A stretch of 13,042 nt of DNA from JBFGCA01 sp041567315 (GCA_041567315.1 JBFGCA010000126.1:1-13042), one strand, 5' to 3'; positions 1 to 7,551 are shown, counted from the stretch's first letter. The notes: generated by a model from the letters alone, not told the origin. Made by a program: numbers and translations.

Positions 1-527
1 CCCGCCCGCCCCGCCCCCACCAGCAGCACCGGCCGGCGCCGGGAGGTGCCGCTGCGGGCCGATCGGCGGTTGCGCTCGTAGCGCTCGTACAGGGCCCGGC
101 GGACCACCCGCAGGGTCAGCAGCCCGCCGAAGGCGAGCAGCACGTCGAGCAGGGTGACCGACAGCGGCACCCGCCACAGCTCGTGGCGCTCTGGGAGTCC
201 CAGCCGCAGCATCAGCAGCGGCACGCTCGAGTAGAAGGCGCCCTTGATGAAGGTCTGGACCTCGGCCAGGCCGATGTAGCGCCAGACGAACTGGTAGATG
301 CCGCTGAAGACGACGATGAAGAACTGCAGCAGGACGACGAACGGCAGCTGGACCAGCGCCCGCTCCAGGTGCTCGGGGGGCAGCCGGAAGTCGAAGCGCA
401 GCAGATAGGCGAGGGCGAAGGCGGCGACCAGGACCACCAGGTCGAGCAGGTACTGGACTTCGCGGCGGAGGTGGCGCGACCAGAAGGGGGCGGCGGCGCC
501 GAGTGCGCTCGGTGGCGAGGTCGTCAG
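1..527 (-). CDS. pglF-like: PglF/WbpM/CapD-like NDP-sugar 4,6-dehydratase, N-terminal part (runs off window)
   Basis: The visible 175 residues are the membrane-anchoring half of a nucleoside-diphosphate-sugar epimerase/dehydratase of the WbpM/CapD/PglF family. Four hydrophobic stretches can be read (QYLLDLVVLVAAFALAYLL; LPFVVLLQFFIVVFSGIY; FIKGAFYSSVPLLML; VTLLDVLLAFGGLL). They are followed by RRRPVLLVGAGRAG, the first Rossmann strand and glycine loop of the soluble region. The catalytic SDR domain is outside the window. In known family members this enzyme makes a UDP-4-keto-6-deoxy sugar from UDP-GlcNAc, the substrate of the PglE-like aminotransferase encoded upstream at 2328-3464. After the in-frame TAG just upstream there is no ATG, GTG or TTG before the first membrane segment. 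CTG at 527-525 lies 6 nt after GAAAGGA and is the best start. It is separated from the rest of the operon by 505 bases. Family is fairly sure; the start is tentative. Confidence 0.8.
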   Translation of the reverse strand, partial: MTTSPPSALGAAAPFWSRHLRREVQYLLDLVVLVAAFALAYLLRFDFRLPPEHLERALVQLPFVVLLQFFIVVFSGIYQFVWRYIGLAEVQTFIKGAFYSSVPLLMLRLGLPERHELWRVPLSVTLLDVLLAFGGLLTLRVVRRALYERYERNRRSARSGTSRRRPVLLVGAGRA

Positions 528-533
528 AAGTGA

Positions 534-540
534 TCCTTTC
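534..540 (-). promoter_or_regulatory. Ribosome binding site that points to a CTG start
   Basis: GAAAGGA on the minus strand is a good Shine-Dalgarno match, followed by TCACTT and then CTG. The correct spacing to CTG, and the lack of any conventional start codon between the upstream in-frame TAG and the first transmembrane segment, are the reasons for placing the pglF-like start at 527. Confidence 0.5.
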
Positions 541-577
541 GGGGCGCGATCCTAGCAGTGGACTGGATGTTGGGTCT

Positions 578-683
578 GTGAGGTATGAGTCAGTCTTGAA
601 GGGTCGGTGGCGAGGGTCGCGCGGGGGGGGTCGTTGTAGGGCTGGTGAGGTATGGGTCAGTCTTGAAAGGTCGGTGGCGAGGG
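578..683 (+). repeat. Two 39-bp near-identical direct repeats, 67-bp period
   Basis: Bases 578-616 and 645-683 both read GTGAGGTATGRGTCAGTCTT followed by GAARGGTCGGTGGCGAGGG, differing at only two positions. The intervening 28 bases contain the G8 run. The last 12 bases of the repeat (TCGGTGGCGAGG) also occur at 509-520, just inside the pglF-like coding region. The core AGGTRTGGGTCAGTCT occurs a third time, inverted, at 861-876. Confidence 0.85.
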
Positions 684-876
684 GCCGGCCGGGACGGGGC
701 CCGCCTGGGACCGGAGCCGGCCCTGGAGAACTTCACGGGGGAGGGCCGGCTCCTCCTGTCCGCCTTCGCGCGGGACGGTCTCCGGACTTCGCAGCTTGGA
801 GCAATGCGCTCGGCTCCAGGCCCCTGTCGCATCCCGCCCCGGCCGGCTTCACGGACAATGAGACTGACCCACACCT
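648..876. mobile_element. Putative small non-autonomous palindromic element (REP/REPIN- or MITE-like)
   Basis: The ends are inverted repeats: 648-663 reads AGGTATGGGTCAGTCT, and the reverse complement of 861-876 is AGGTGTGGGTCAGTCT (15 of 16 identical). A second GC-rich block, GCCGGCCGGG, recurs in inverted orientation a little further in from each end (about 684-692 and 836-846). The interior contains two further hairpins (713-753 and 795-820). No transposase or other gene is encoded. The terminal motif resembles, from memory, motifs found beside REP-associated (Y1/RAYT) transposases; that link is inference. No clear target-site duplication is visible, so the boundaries are uncertain. Confidence 0.45.
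713..753. other. Strong hairpin, perfect 12-bp stem
   Basis: GGAGCCGGCCCT (713-724) and AGGGCCGGCTCC (742-753) are perfect reverse complements around a 17-nt loop. There is no T-run on either side in either orientation, so it is not a typical intrinsic terminator. It more likely belongs to the surrounding palindromic element. A weaker hairpin (stem about 795-802 with 813-820) lies beside it. Confidence 0.7.
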
Positions 877-1032
877 GAACGGTTTCAGGCGGTTGAGGGC
901 AGCGCCCGCCGAACCGATGGAGGTGGAGTGGGCGGCGATGGGAGGTAACCCGCACTCGCGCCCGGCGGGGATCGGCGTTCTGGTTCTACTTGGAATCAGA
1001 CGAGGACGGGACGGTGACCATCGTGGGCGCGG

Positions 1033-2327
1033 CTAGCGGGCTGGGGGCGGCTTGCGGCGCAGGGCGAGGCGGAGGCGGGCGGCGGCGGCGCGGGTAGTGG
1101 CGAGAAGGAGCTCGAGGGGGCGGAGGAGCTGGCGGCGGAGGTAGCCCCAGCGGGTGGCGGGCTCGCCGTAGCGGAGGCGGACTTCGGCGCGGGAGAGCAA
1201 GAGCTTGCCGGCGAGGTAGGCCGGCAGGCGGCCGTGGCGGCGGGCGGCGGCGAGACGGCCGGAGGCGTGGGTGAGGCGGAGGGCCTCGCGGTAGCCGGGA
1301 TCGAGGGCGCCGGCGAGGGCGTGGGCGAGGAGGGTGGCGGCGCCGGCCTGGTCGGGGTCGTGGGGGTCGGGGAGGTGGCCGGCGGTGAGGGTGGCCGTCA
1401 GGTCGAGCGCCGCGTCGGCTTCGGGTGGCGACACCTGGCCGGCGATCCAGGCGAGGGCGTTTCCGCGGAAACGCCGGCGGTCGGCTTCGCTGGGGAGGAG
1501 GTCGGCGAGGTCGGCGATCATGCGCAGCAGCGGGTAGGAGGCCGGACGGTGTCCGTGCTGCTCGATGCCGTGGGCGAGGGCGTGGGCGGCCAGCAGCTCC
1601 CGGTGGGGGAGCCGGGCGCCGGCGACCGGGGTGGGGGCGGGCGGGCAGAGGTCGGCGGCCAGCAGCTGGTCGGCGGTCGCCCAGCCGGCGGTGCCCGGCA
1701 GGCGCAGGCCGCGGATCCGGAAGTGGAGGTCGACGACGCCGCCCTGGGGCGAGTGCAGGGGCGACAGGTGCTGGTCGTTGGCGGGGGCGCCCGCCTCGCG
1801 GTAGCCGCGCTCGAGGAGCCGGCGGTGGAGGCGCGCGGCGGGCCCGGCCGCAGCCAGCAGGTCGAGGTCGGTGAACGGCCGGGCGCCGGGGGGTCCGACG
1901 CGATGGAGGTGGAGGGCGAAGCCCTTGAGGACGATGAGGGGCGTGTCGAGCTCTGCCGCGGCGGCCGCGATCTCGGCGGCCACGGTTTCGTAGAGCAGCG
2001 CCGCCGCCACCGCCCGCCGCCGCCGCCGGTCGAGGCGTGCCGCCAGCTCGGCCCCGGCGGCAGTGGTCAGCTCGGCCGCCGGCCACCGGGCGGCGATCCG
2101 CGGTCCCAGGTCCAAGCGGTCGGCGAGATCGGCGAGCACGGCTGGATCCAACCCGGCGGTTTCCGGCAGGCCGGCAAGTGGCGCGTGGTCCGGCCCAGCA
2201 GCCGCCGGCGATTCGGCGCGCGGTGCCGGGGGGTGGCTGGCGGGCGTGCTCGGAAAGGCGGCCCGCAACAGCCACGCGGCCTCCGCCGAGACGGTGGCCG
2301 GCGGCGGCGCGAAGCGCAGGCCGCGGG

Positions 2328-2331
<4 letters not shown>
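1033..2331 (-). CDS. Nucleotidyltransferase family protein (NTP_transf_5-like)
   Basis: This is a 432-residue soluble protein of the uncharacterised nucleotidyltransferase family (Pfam NTP_transf_5 type) often found near polysaccharide genes. The diagnostic core is at residues 131-160: PLIVLKGFALHLHRVGPPGARPFTDLDLLA. It has a lysine-glycine loop (K136, G137) and a D155-x-D157 metal-binding pair, as in the polymerase-beta nucleotidyltransferase fold. HFRIRG and LLAAHALAHGIEQHG segments follow, also typical. Residues 26-58 are a Pro/Ala-rich low-complexity stretch, 102-106 are five arginines, and the C-terminal tail is Arg-rich. The ATG overlaps the TGA of the aminotransferase gene (ATGA), implying translational coupling. 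Its substrate is unknown. It could modify a sugar or protein of the pathway, but nothing in the sequence identifies which. Confidence 0.8.
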
Positions 2332-3460
<1,129 letters not shown>

Positions 3461-3464
<4 letters not shown>

Positions 3465-4093
3465 GAGCCGCTCCGCTCCAGCGGCCGGGCGGGGACGCCA
3501 ACCACCGTGGCGCGGGGGGCGACGTCGCGCGACACGGCGGCCCCGGCCCCCACCGTCGCCCACTCGCCGACGGTGAGCCCCGGGGCGACGCAGCCGCCCA
3601 CCCCGACCAGCGCCCCCTCGCCCAGGGTCACCTCGCCGGCCAGCCGGCCGCCCGGCGCCAGGTGGACGAAGTCGCCCAGCCGGCAGTCGTGGTCGACCCC
3701 GGCCCCGGTGTTGACGATGGCGTGGGCGCCGATCGTCGCCCGCGGCTGCACCAGGGCGCCGGCGCAGACCACGGCGCCGGGCCCCAGCCGGGCGCTGGCG
3801 TGGACCCAGGCGCGGGGATGGACCAGGGTCAGCCATTCGGCCTCCAGGGCTCTGGCGAGCCGCCGGCGCTGGCGGTTGTCGCCCACCGCCAGCACCGCCC
3901 GCCGGGCGGTGGCCGGCAGCTCCGCCACCGGCCCCCGCACCTCCACCCCCAGCAGCGAGCCGCCCCACTTGGCGCGATCGTCGTCGAGCACCGCCACCAC
4001 CGGCAGCCCCAGCTCGCGCAGCAGGGCGACCACCACCACCCCGTGGCCGCCGGCGCCGACCACCGCCACCGCTTCGTCACTCACCGGCGTCAC
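3461..4093 (-). CDS. pglD-like: Sugar O/N-acetyltransferase, PglD-like
   Basis: At 210 residues this matches PglD/NeuD-type acetyltransferases. An N-terminal Rossmann-like domain begins AVAVVGAGGHGVVV and continues with AVLDDDRAKWG. It is followed by a left-handed beta-helix of hexapeptide repeats (about 92-200) containing NTGAGVDHDC, in which H135 matches the catalytic base position of PglD, and ends in VVGVPARPLERSGS. The reaction would be acetyl-CoA-dependent N-acetylation of the UDP-4-amino sugar made by the PglE-like neighbour. The start is GTG at 4093, or GTG at 4084 (VSDEAVAVVGAGG), which has a GGTGA ribosome site 5 nt upstream. Both lie in a 13-bp tandem repeat. The gene ends in the GTGA overlap with the aminotransferase. 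Family assignment is solid; the exact start is open. Confidence 0.9.
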
Positions 4094-4113
4094 CCACGGG
4101 CGTCACTCACCGT
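4075..4113. repeat. Three tandem 13-bp units across the pglC stop / pglD start
   Basis: Plus-strand units are CGTCACTCACCGG (4075-4087), CGTCACCCACGGG (4088-4100) and CGTCACTCACCGT (4101-4113). On the coding strand each carries a GGTGA-like ribosome-binding motif, a GTG and a TGA. The pglC-like stop is in the first transcribed unit, and the two candidate pglD-like GTG starts are in the second and third. Confidence 0.9.
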
Positions 4114-4756
4114 CGGACCCCCGGAACTCGGGCATGGTGGCGTGGCCGGCGGCGCTGATCCCCTCGCCGAGCAGTACCTTCCAGGCGGTGGTGGCGAGGA
4201 TCCTGAGGTCGAGGCCCGGCGACAGGTGGTCGACGTACCAGACGTCGTGCCGGAACTTCTCGGTCCAGGTGAGGGCGTTGCGGCCGTTGATCTGCGCCCA
4301 GCCGGTGATCCCGGGCCGGACCTCGTGGCGCCGCGCCTGCTCGGGGGAGTAGCGCTCGACGTAGTCGAGCAGCAGCGGCCGGGGGCCGACCAGGCTCATG
4401 TCGCCGCGCAGCACGTTCCACAGCTCGGGCAGCTCGTCGAGACTGGTCCGACGGAGGAAGGCGCCGAGCCGGGTCAGACGCTGGGCGTCGGGGAGCGGCC
4501 GGTCGTCGGGGCCGCGCGCCTCGCGCAGGCTGCGCAGCTTGTAGATCGTGAACGGCCGCGCGCCGAGGCCCGGCCGGCGCTGGCGGAAGAGCACCGGCCG
4601 GCCGAGGGTCGTGAGCACCAGGACGGCGAGCAGGGCGCAGACCGGCAGCAGCACGACGGCGGCGGGCACGGCCAGCGCCAGGTCGAGGGCGCGCTTGCCG
4701 AAGCGCCGGTAGAGGCCGCCGCGGCGCGGGGAGGTCAAGGGCGGGGGCTCAGCCAT
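4103..4756 (-). CDS. pglC-like: Undecaprenyl-phosphate phosphosugar transferase, PglC-like
   Basis: This 217-residue monotopic phosphoglycosyl transferase belongs to the bacterial sugar transferase family. A short N-terminal tail leads into one hydrophobic re-entrant segment (about 22-51, KRALDLALAVPAAVVLLPVC onward). Then come RPVLFRQRRPGLGARPF, YKLRSLR, RLTRLGAFLRRTSLDELPEL with the catalytic Asp-Glu pair D107-E108, SLVGPRPLL and RPGITGWAQINGRN. It would transfer a sugar phosphate, probably diacetamido-bacillosamine-1-P given the pglD/pglE-like neighbours, to undecaprenyl phosphate at the inner membrane. The size fits the minimal PglC form rather than the long WbaP form. The ATG at 4756 overlaps the preceding glycosyltransferase gene by 8 nt. 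A GTG at 4834 would extend it, but only with unrelated low-complexity sequence. Confidence 0.92.
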   Translation of the reverse strand: MAEPPPLTSPRRGGLYRRFGKRALDLALAVPAAVVLLPVCALLAVLVLTTLGRPVLFRQRRPGLGARPFTIYKLRSLREARGPDDRPLPDAQRLTRLGAFLRRTSLDELPELWNVLRGDMSLVGPRPLLLDYVERYSPEQARRHEVRPGITGWAQINGRNALTWTEKFRHDVWYVDHLSPGLDLRILATTAWKVLLGEGISAAGHATMPEFRGSDGE

Positions 4757-5957
4757 CAGCACGCTCGTGCCGTTGCCGACCGGGCCCGAGCAGCCGCCGG
4801 TACTCCTCTGCCCAGGCGCGCCATACTCTCTCACGCGCGAAGAGCCGGAGCGCCCGCTGGCGGGCCGCCGCCCCGTGGCGGCGGCGGAGCGCCGGGTCGT
4901 CGAGGTAGCGGGCGAGCGCCGCCTCGAGGCCGGCCACGTCGCCCACCGCCGCGAGCAGCCCGGTCTCGCCGCCGGCCACCGCGTCGACCGTGCCCACCGC
5001 CGCGTAGCCCGCCACCGGCACCGCCGAGGCGGCCGCCTCCAGCGGCGCGTTGGGGAAGCCCTCGCGGTAGGAGGGGAAGGCCAGCACGTCCATCACCCGG
5101 TAGTAGGGCGCGCTGTCGGCCACAAAGCCGGCATGGACCACCCGCCGGTGGGCGGCCAACCGCTCGACCACCGGCCCGGCCACCGGGTCGCCCTCCTCGA
5201 ACTCGCCGACCAGCAGCAGCCAGGCGCCGGGGAAGCGGGGGGCCAGGCGCTCGCAGAACGCCTCCGCCAGGTCCTCGATCCCCTTGTCGCGGGTGAACCG
5301 GCCCACGAAGCCGATCACCGTCGCCCCCTCGGGCAGGCCCAGCCGCCGGCGCAGCGCAGCAAGCTCTTCGTCGCCCGCGGCGGCCGGAGCGAAGCGCTCG
5401 GCGTCGACCCCGTTGGACGAGCCGGTTCCCAGCACCAGGGTCTTGCCGGCCGGCGCCAGCCGCAGCTCGAGACAGCGCCTGCGGAGGCTGGGACTGACGC
5501 ACACCACCCGTTGGGCGAGCCGCGAGGCGAGGCGCTCGCTCGCGCCCAGCAGCCGGCGCCGGAAGCCGCCGACGGTCTCCAGCCGCAGCCCGCGCAGCGT
5601 GTAGACCCGGACCGGCACCTCGGCCAGCCGCGCCGCCAGCATCGCCAGCAGCCCCGCCTTGGGGGTGCCGGCGTTGACGATCGCGGGGCGCAGCCGGCGG
5701 AAGGCCCGCCACAGGTGGAGCAGCGCCCGCAGGTCCTTCAGCGGCCGGATGCTGCGGGCCAGGGGCACCGCCTCTACCGCCACTCCCTCGCGGGCCGCCA
5801 CCGCCTCCAGGTCCGGACCGGGCGCCGCCATTACCCGCACGTCGAAGCCGGCCTGCTCCAGGAAGGCGGGCTGGCCGGCCATCAGCAACCGGGCCGTCAT
5901 GCCGTGGGTGACGACCAGGACCAGCCGGGGCCGGTCTGCTAGTGTCCCGTGCGGCAA
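4749..5957 (-). CDS. Glycosyltransferase family 4 (PglA/CapM-like) with MITE-derived start
   Basis: This 402-residue GT-B retaining glycosyltransferase has an N-domain starting RLVLVVTHGMTARLLMAG and containing VNAGTPKAGLLAMLAA and VYTLRGLRLE. VCVSPSLRRR precedes the inter-domain region. The C-domain has GFVGRFTRDKGI (K225) and SYREGFPNAPLEAAA, the EX7E motif (E299, E307). In this context it probably adds an early sugar to the lipid-linked primer made by the downstream PglC-like enzyme. The only start codon before the first beta strand is TTG at 5957. It and the next five codons lie inside the MITE terminal repeat, and AAAGGA ends only 2 nt before it, which is tight. An in-frame TAA lies four codons upstream of the TTG. 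The inferred ancestral start is the GTG at 6118, now out of frame. The protein body looks intact; expression may be reduced. Confidence 0.88.
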   Translation of the reverse strand: MPHGTLADRPRLVLVVTHGMTARLLMAGQPAFLEQAGFDVRVMAAPGPDLEAVAAREGVAVEAVPLARSIRPLKDLRALLHLWRAFRRLRPAIVNAGTPKAGLLAMLAARLAEVPVRVYTLRGLRLETVGGFRRRLLGASERLASRLAQRVVCVSPSLRRRCLELRLAPAGKTLVLGTGSSNGVDAERFAPAAAGDEELAALRRRLGLPEGATVIGFVGRFTRDKGIEDLAEAFCERLAPRFPGAWLLLVGEFEEGDPVAGPVVERLAAHRRVVHAGFVADSAPYYRVMDVLAFPSYREGFPNAPLEAAASAVPVAGYAAVGTVDAVAGGETGLLAAVGDVAGLEAALARYLDDPALRRRHGAAARQRALRLFARERVWRAWAEEYRRLLGPGRQRHERADG

Positions 5958-6105
5958 GTTCCTTTACATTCGAGCGACGCTGCATCCCGCTGGGCGGCGT
6001 TGCTCCTCGGTCGCATATAGCCTCGATATGCTCGCTCGTCGCGCCTTGCCCAGCGGGCGCTTCGCCGCTCTCGATGTGACAAGGAACCTACCGCACGGAA
6101 CACTA
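5940..6105. mobile_element. MITE-like palindromic element, TA duplication at a CTAG site
   Basis: The 162-bp element (5942-6103) has terminal inverted repeats. The left end is GTGTCCCGTGCGGCAAGTTC plus CTT, and the reverse complement of the right end is GTGTTCCGTGCGGTAGGTTC plus CTT, giving 20 of 23 identical. Partial complementarity continues inward to the centre (GCATAT at 6013-6018, ATATGC at 6026-6031), so the whole unit can fold into one hairpin. TA occurs immediately outside both ends, each within CTAG, as expected for IS630/Tc1-mariner-type target duplication; the family link is inference. It encodes no transposase. Its minus-strand frames are largely open without resembling proteins. 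Its left end supplies the first six codons of the glycosyltransferase at 4749-5957. Confidence 0.88.
5958..5965 (-). promoter_or_regulatory. Purine-rich ribosome-site candidate inside the MITE end
   Basis: AAAGGAAC directly precedes the TTG start of the glycosyltransferase, with only two bases after the GGA core. It lies in the inner part of one MITE terminal repeat, and its complement GGTTCCTT lies in the other. In the transcript the site would therefore be paired in the long hairpin. Confidence 0.4.
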
Positions 6106-7551
6106 GCGGCTTTTCCACGCCCTGGGGCCGGCAATGGCGGCCCGACCGGTGGGTCCGGCACCGAGCGGACGGCCGCCGCCGGCGCCCACCGGCAGCAGGG
6201 GTCCCCGCGGCCGGACCGGCAGGCGGGGGCCCATCGGCGGGGGCGCCCCGAGGTCGACCTGCCGGGGGGCCAGGCGGGCGCTCTGCCGGGCGAGGCTGCG
6301 GGCCAGCGCCTCGAAGGTCAGCACCACCACCACCAGCAGCCAGAAGGTGCGCTCGGTGATGTGCCGGTTGTAGGCGTAGCTCGCCGCCAGACTCCACAGC
6401 GCGACGAGCATGGCCAGCGCCGGCATCGCGTAGGGGCCGCGGCGCAGCAGCAGGAAGCTGTACAGCGGGCCCATCAGCAGGTAGAGCATGAGACCGAGGT
6501 AGAGGGCGACGCCGACGATCCCCAGCTCGGCCAGAAAGCGCAGCGGCGTGCTGTGCAGCTCGTGCCCGGTGGGCGAGTAGGGCGAGTTGTAGAAGCCCCC
6601 CCAGCCGATCCCCAGCAGCGGCCGGTCGCGAAAGGCCTGCAGCGCGCCTCGCCGCTGGAGCAGCAGGAAGTTGCTTTCGGCGTCGGCCTCTTCGGTGGTG
6701 CGGGCGGCCATCTCCAGGCGGTCGCCGATGCCGGCGATCCGCTCCTGGAAGAAGGCGAGCTGCGGCAGCCACCGGCCGCCGACGGTCACGAACAGGCCGA
6801 CCACCACCAGCACCACGGCGATCGCCGCCACCACCTGCCGCCGCCGCCGCCCGGCGGCCAGCAGCAGCGACAGTGAGATGGCGGCCAGTCCCAGGATCAT
6901 CGACAGATAGACCGAGCGGCGGCCGGAGGCGGCGATCGGGTAGAGCGCTGCGGCCATGGCGCCGTAGGCGATCAGCCGCTCGCGTCTGGCGATCCCCGGC
7001 CACAGGCTGTAGAGCAGCCCCAGCCAGAAGGCGGTGAGCATGTAGTTGGCCATGTGCGCCCGGTTGCGGAACGGTCCCGCCTCCTGGATGTCGCCGCCGC
7101 CGGCACCGGCCAGCAGCACCCAGGGACCGATCACCAGCGTCGCGCGGGCCACCAGCTTGAGCAGATAGACCGGACTGAGCTGGTAGCGGATCATCAGGTT
7201 GTAGAGCGCCAGCACCAGCAGGTACATGAAGGCGAGGATCAGGGTCTGGACCACCCCCAGCCGCAGCCGCTCGGCCGGCAGCTGGACCAGCGAGACGGCG
7301 GCCGCCAGAACCATCGCCGCCAGCAGGTGAAGCATGGGGTGGTTGCGCACCGCCCGCCCGTCACGCTGGTACTGGATCAGGAACAGGAGGATGACCGCGC
7401 TGCCGACGATCTCGAAGGGACCGAAGTTGTTGCGCAGGCCGGGGATCAGCTTGGTGCCGGTGAAGAAGACCGCGAACACCAGCGCCACCAGCAGCAGACG
7501 CAGGCTGCGCGGCACGTGGCGCGGCAGCAGGGGCTCAGTGCGCCGCGCCAT
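6103..7551 (-). CDS. O-antigen ligase / Wzy-type polymerase membrane protein
   Basis: The 482-residue protein is strongly hydrophobic, with roughly ten or more membrane segments from residue 17 to 413. It has the layout of the Wzy_C/WaaL superfamily. A large extracytoplasmic loop (about 258-335) follows a long hydrophobic run and holds the family core, SNFLLLQRRGALQAFRDRPLLGIGWGGF, then HELHSTPLRFLAELGIVGVALY. FRNRAHMANYML (161-172) is another typical loop motif. It would ligate glycan from the lipid carrier to an acceptor or polymerise repeat units; sequence alone does not separate these. Residues 421-482 after the last membrane segment are a Pro/Gly/Arg-rich tail. The ATG at 7551 overlaps the preceding gene by 17 nt and was preferred to a start at 7587, which adds an unlikely Cys/Trp-containing leader. 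The TAG stop coincides with the CTAG target of the MITE. Confidence 0.85.
   Translation of the reverse strand: MARRTEPLLPRHVPRSLRLLLVALVFAVFFTGTKLIPGLRNNFGPFEIVGSAVILLFLIQYQRDGRAVRNHPMLHLLAAMVLAAAVSLVQLPAERLRLGVVQTLILAFMYLLVLALYNLMIRYQLSPVYLLKLVARATLVIGPWVLLAGAGGGDIQEAGPFRNRAHMANYMLTAFWLGLLYSLWPGIARRERLIAYGAMAAALYPIAASGRRSVYLSMILGLAAISLSLLLAAGRRRRQVVAAIAVVLVVVGLFVTVGGRWLPQLAFFQERIAGIGDRLEMAARTTEEADAESNFLLLQRRGALQAFRDRPLLGIGWGGFYNSPYSPTGHELHSTPLRFLAELGIVGVALYLGLMLYLLMGPLYSFLLLRRGPYAMPALAMLVALWSLAASYAYNRHITERTFWLLVVVVLTFEALARSLARQSARLAPRQVDLGAPPPMGPRLPVRPRGPLLPVGAGGGRPLGAGPTGRAAIAGPRAWKSR

Larger units (their letters stand above)
528..1032. other. Repeat-rich intergenic region without a convincing gene
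   Basis: These 505 bases separate the nucleotidyltransferase stop codon from the pglF-like start. Several frames are open on both strands, but their translations are Arg/Pro/Gly-rich and resemble no family I recognise. The region holds a duplicated 39-bp repeat, an inverted copy of its core, two hairpins and a run of eight G (623-630). I see no confident promoter or U-tract terminator. It is the only long gap in an otherwise tightly packed operon, so the pglF-like gene may have its own promoter here or depend on read-through. Confidence 0.75.

Noticed and set aside
578..683. Direct repeats considered as a CRISPR fragment
   Set aside because: Only two 39-bp copies with a 28-bp GC-rich spacer, an inverted third core and no cas genes; the pattern fits a repeat element better.
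503..1036. Plus-strand frame through the repeat region, including the stretch reading FYLESDEDGTVTIVG near 980-1025
   Set aside because: The peptide looks protein-like locally, but the frame runs into the antisense of the nucleotidyltransferase with no matching stop or homology I recognise. A degenerate gene fragment cannot be excluded but is not supported.
1999..2040. GCC/CCG trinucleotide run in the nucleotidyltransferase gene
   Set aside because: It simply encodes a short arginine/alanine stretch typical of very GC-rich genes and is not a precise tandem repeat.
5964..6161. Minus-strand 65-residue open frame within the MITE
   Set aside because: All minus-strand frames of the palindrome are nearly open; the product is basic and low complexity and the element explains the sequence.
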